Source: Amoebophrya sp. AT5.2 (taxonomy: Eukaryota; Sar; Dinophyceae; Syndiniales; Amoebophryaceae). From it: DNA of 10,028 nt. Position numbers and translations under genes: made by a program. The first letter of the stretch is position 1. Every line of letters begins with the position of its first letter. The DNA lies in assembly GCA_005223375.1 (NCBI GenBank), contig RXOD01006544.1, forward strand, positions 1-10,028, given 5' to 3'. Under the pieces are notes generated by a model. The model was not told the DNA's origin. It saw nothing but the letters and a program-made list of their open reading frames with translations, and searched no databases. Below, one piece after another: positions 8,901 to 10,028 of this stretch.

Positions 8901-9478
8901 TGCGACAGCAGCCGGCCCACCTGCGTCAACACTTTCTGCGATGGCTCCGTGGCCACAGATCGCGTCGCCGGCAGCGCCTGCATCTCCTCCTCGATCCCAG
9001 GATAGTACGTCGGATCCACGTCGACGTCTTCGATCTCGACGTGCTCCTCGACCGCCTCCGTCGACTCTTTCCGGGCGGCCGCGCAAAAATCCGCTACAAG
9101 ATGCCTCGTGTGCGGCGTCACGCAGGTCTGTGGCGTGGGGGCAACGGTAGTCGTGGTCGTCACGACTCCAGGATGTTGTGGAGGGGCAGGCAGGACGATG
9201 TTCGGGGTCTGTTGAGCAGCTTGGGGACCTCCAGAAGGAGGAGAGGCGGCACCACCGACGACCATCGGAACGAAATTGGGATCGTTCGGCCACGTCCCGT
9301 GAACGATGCCGTCGTTCTCGCGGATAGCATCCTTGGTGAGGACGACGCCAAGACTCTCGGTGTCCAGCGCAGACCCCTCCACCATGAACGAACTCAGCTC
9401 GATAGAAGGGTCGCCCGCGGCGACTTGTGCGACCACGAGTAGCAGTAGAAGTCTCAAAAAAGCGGTGCGCAGCAGCAT
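5930..9478 (-). CDS. Secreted GT61/DUF563-like glycosyltransferase, intronless, about 1182 residues
   Basis: GT61 enzymes (animal EOGT, plant xylosyl- and arabinosyltransferases) add sugars to proteins or polysaccharides in the ER or Golgi. Numbering is from the ATG at 9478, which starts an ideal signal peptide (MLLRTAFLRLLLLLVVAQVA); the frame is open to an ATG at 9610, giving 1226 residues. A Cys-rich block (306, 312, 318) precedes NLCLSPDGRNFIYV. Then come four segments in GT61 order: RGRCFANTIIG (614-624), PKVVLFRNHR (707-716), FEIVPP (807-812) and ADLFIG followed by LFSPEHAALI (869-893). The usual HGAGLTN is replaced by GYDPSQ (874-879), so catalysis is uncertain. Low-complexity inserts lie near 74-116, 221-281, 536-596, 716-856 and 931-1016, making it about twice the family's normal length. 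Three N-glycosylation sequons (Asn564, 672, 1049) fit a lumenal protein. I have no name for the last 170 residues. Coding is nearly certain; the family call is moderate. Confidence 0.7.
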   Translation of the reverse strand: MLLRTAFLRLLLLLVVAQVAAGDPSIELSSFMVEGSALDTESLGVVLTKDAIRENDGIVHGTWPNDPNFVPMVVGGAASPPSGGPQAAQQTPNIVLPAPPQHPGVVTTTTTVAPTPQTCVTPHTRHLVADFCAAARKESTEAVEEHVEIEDVDVDPTYYPGIEEEMQALPATRSVATEPSQKVLTQVGRLLSQIKSRRMRELYLQSLFTFGGREVIKLVEQKRRAEERATGRTAGAGGGALHHHNEQAPSPPSPTGGMTAVQSVVKTPSSAAAQAAVRMTAGFNTERRKSSGTVSPNRPASTYHDCVFQTNCLVRNLCLSPDGRNFIYVKNDHAIFHAAIHKTVSRRSEGALVPYVQMDFKRFRQAPKAFRFLFGNPFKAIHPYWPESRISELAGVSGNAWTHEMFSPLLHMEVWPKASKTAEESGAGGGADDRAKMLLPYPLYTTSGRLQTHVGDVAVSVNIVMQVDAEAVTTLSAALDVAWQIFTALARWGFLKRDYQELGNRLRKRARKMERSSEHDEQEDDSFYHPKVHVYLASGATAHRRSSPAGRGATENSNALRAYNVTASSTAASRSSSRTASNIESSDRNSELLRHVLLQTVATSVSSFDKELPRGRCFANTIIGWRHSAFSDPDLQWKYDQNMMLKHKVGVDSGMLVGFRNYVLDRLGLFRNSTFVDLLFRRKGMLQVQRAEEGRVTGISLVDKKGPKVVLFRNHRPQERAPGAAAAASSTSGNIANAEKIKSELLARFDPRGGKQVGTSKKRGGGRGVVAGQHDKRHRTVQTSSGPRPAEDAHALGQAELPLPFDFEIVPPLADDLTVTSEQQNEGRAEQQTHGHAGAPAPAPSPAAAQHLENEKNLLRTTILNSVEADLFIGYDPSQPFDFLFSPEHAALIAPWQVGHDRVERIFWIDRVYRHLPHRLITHYGVAITGREGFSSPGRVPPALGGGSSSFFSEHLSKPSPANMFSSLVSGGAAYGTGPNAIAPGTAGGQVGSRADELGVGSTAGKVQEAVVGLGKARRAALSNLVMTPSRKELGGLKGVILGHPYPFNITEGENFLLSGVAELGDYVAEALDFLLANKVTFASEQLPEQGGAPIGIGSHGPQLPFAREYHPVRSKNLVYHKPKQTPHQLAYLQRIFAGGDYQGVLNEVAKLTGKPMPEVAAIVKTKAVAPTDEAEAQAAVA

Positions 9479-9610
9479 TTTTTTCTTCTTCGCCTCCTCC
9501 GCAAGAACCGTAAACAAGAATCTGTAGCTCAACGCCCATAGCCGCATCATACCTAGGCTGCCCTCGGTCGTCAGGTTCTTTCCGAGCTTAAGTTTCTGGA
9601 GCTTTCGCAT

Positions 9611-9953
9611 TCATCCTGCGGCTGCGATCATTTCCCTGTGCTCGTACTTCTCAGCCGCCAGAACCAGCCAGCAACAGCACCCATCGCAGACGCATTCGTC
9701 GCTTGAGAAGTGGCACGCTGCGATCAAGATAGACGTCGGTCAGCTGCTGTTTTTAGCGGATGAAGTCACAGCACTCACAGCACAGTGTAACTACTAGTAC
9801 AACTACAGAACTTAACCTTAAGTGAAGGAGGCCACTGAGTAGTACGGGCCTGGTGGAAGTGTTGTAGATAGTTGTTCAGTAATTCACGCTAAAGCTATAG
9901 CTAATGTAAGTTAGTAGAGATAGAGGTCCACGAACAAACATACACTCAATCAA
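9611..9953. other. Intergenic region upstream of the glycosyltransferase-like gene
   Basis: I see no gene in these 343 bases. On the minus strand two very short upstream frames lie just before the 9610 ATG. They start at 9631 (MIAAAG then stop) and 9614 (MNAKAPET then stop). The palindrome AGCTATAGCT lies near 9893-9902, and CTTAACCTTAAG near 9810-9822. The base composition is lower in GC than the flanking coding frames. Confidence 0.4.
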
Positions 9954-10028
9954 TCAGATTTCCGTCCACCCGGTGTCGGGAGAGGTGCCGTCTATTGCCG
10001 TCTGAGTCAGCGCGGCGACGGTCTTAGG
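9954..10028 (-). CDS. Possible C-terminal tail of a gene entering from the right
   Basis: Read from the window edge, the minus strand is open for 24 codons (ending DTGWTEI) to a TGA at 9956-9954. The other two frames stop within seven codons. About three quarters of the third codon positions are G or C. Immediately past the stop the sequence turns AT-rich (TGATTGATTG), like a 3' untranslated region. The segment is too short to name, and 24 open codons can occur by chance. If real, it continues the minus-strand array. Confidence 0.33.
   Translation of the reverse strand, partial: PKTVAALTQTAIDGTSPDTGWTEI

Noticed and set aside
8607..9539. A 310-codon minus-strand frame overlapping the N-terminal third of the glycosyltransferase-like gene
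   Set aside because: It is in another frame of the same strand, has a Ser/Arg/Gly-biased composition with no domain or signal peptide, and is explained by the GC-rich low-complexity coding beneath it.

Overview
The window reads as nuclear DNA of a protist, most likely a dinoflagellate-lineage alveolate. I have no species identification. The reasons are: (1) one clear gene is split by three GT-AG introns, and every acceptor is ACAG followed by an exon that starts with GT, in line with the G reported after AG in dinoflagellate introns; (2) every gene I can support lies on the minus strand, as in the one-way gene arrays of dinoflagellates; (3) the coding frames are GC-rich, and the protein sequences carry Ser, Gly, Ala and acidic low-complexity inserts. 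I see no rRNA, tRNA, CRISPR array, insertion sequence or bacterial operon features.

Layout, following transcription on the minus strand from right to left. At 10028-9954 is a possible C-terminal tail of a gene that starts outside the window. At 9478-5930 is a large intronless gene. It encodes a secreted or Golgi-lumenal protein with a signal peptide. The protein resembles GT61/DUF563 glycosyltransferases (the EOGT and plant xylosyltransferase type) but has long low-complexity inserts and a non-canonical final motif. At 5349-3544 is the best-defined gene: four exons that join into a 328-residue nucleoside diphosphate kinase-like protein with an insertion of about 80 residues and a retained active-site His. 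At 3543-2388 is a noncoding gap with a dense cluster of CATGC/GCATG words and a possible alternative terminal exon of the kinase gene. At 2363-1683 is an uncertain low-complexity reading frame. At 1261-1 is a gene of unknown function with one membrane segment. It runs off the left edge and has one inferred intron (409-165).

The genes share no obvious pathway. The proteins are a nucleotide kinase-like protein, a secretory-pathway glycosyltransferase-like protein and a membrane protein. The main structural finding is the intron pattern. All three kinase introns interrupt a GGT glycine codon after its first base, so GGT or AGGT occurs at both ends of each intron. That could result from intron gain with a duplicated target. 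The intron boundaries come from reading-frame continuity and domain continuity and have not been tested against a transcript.
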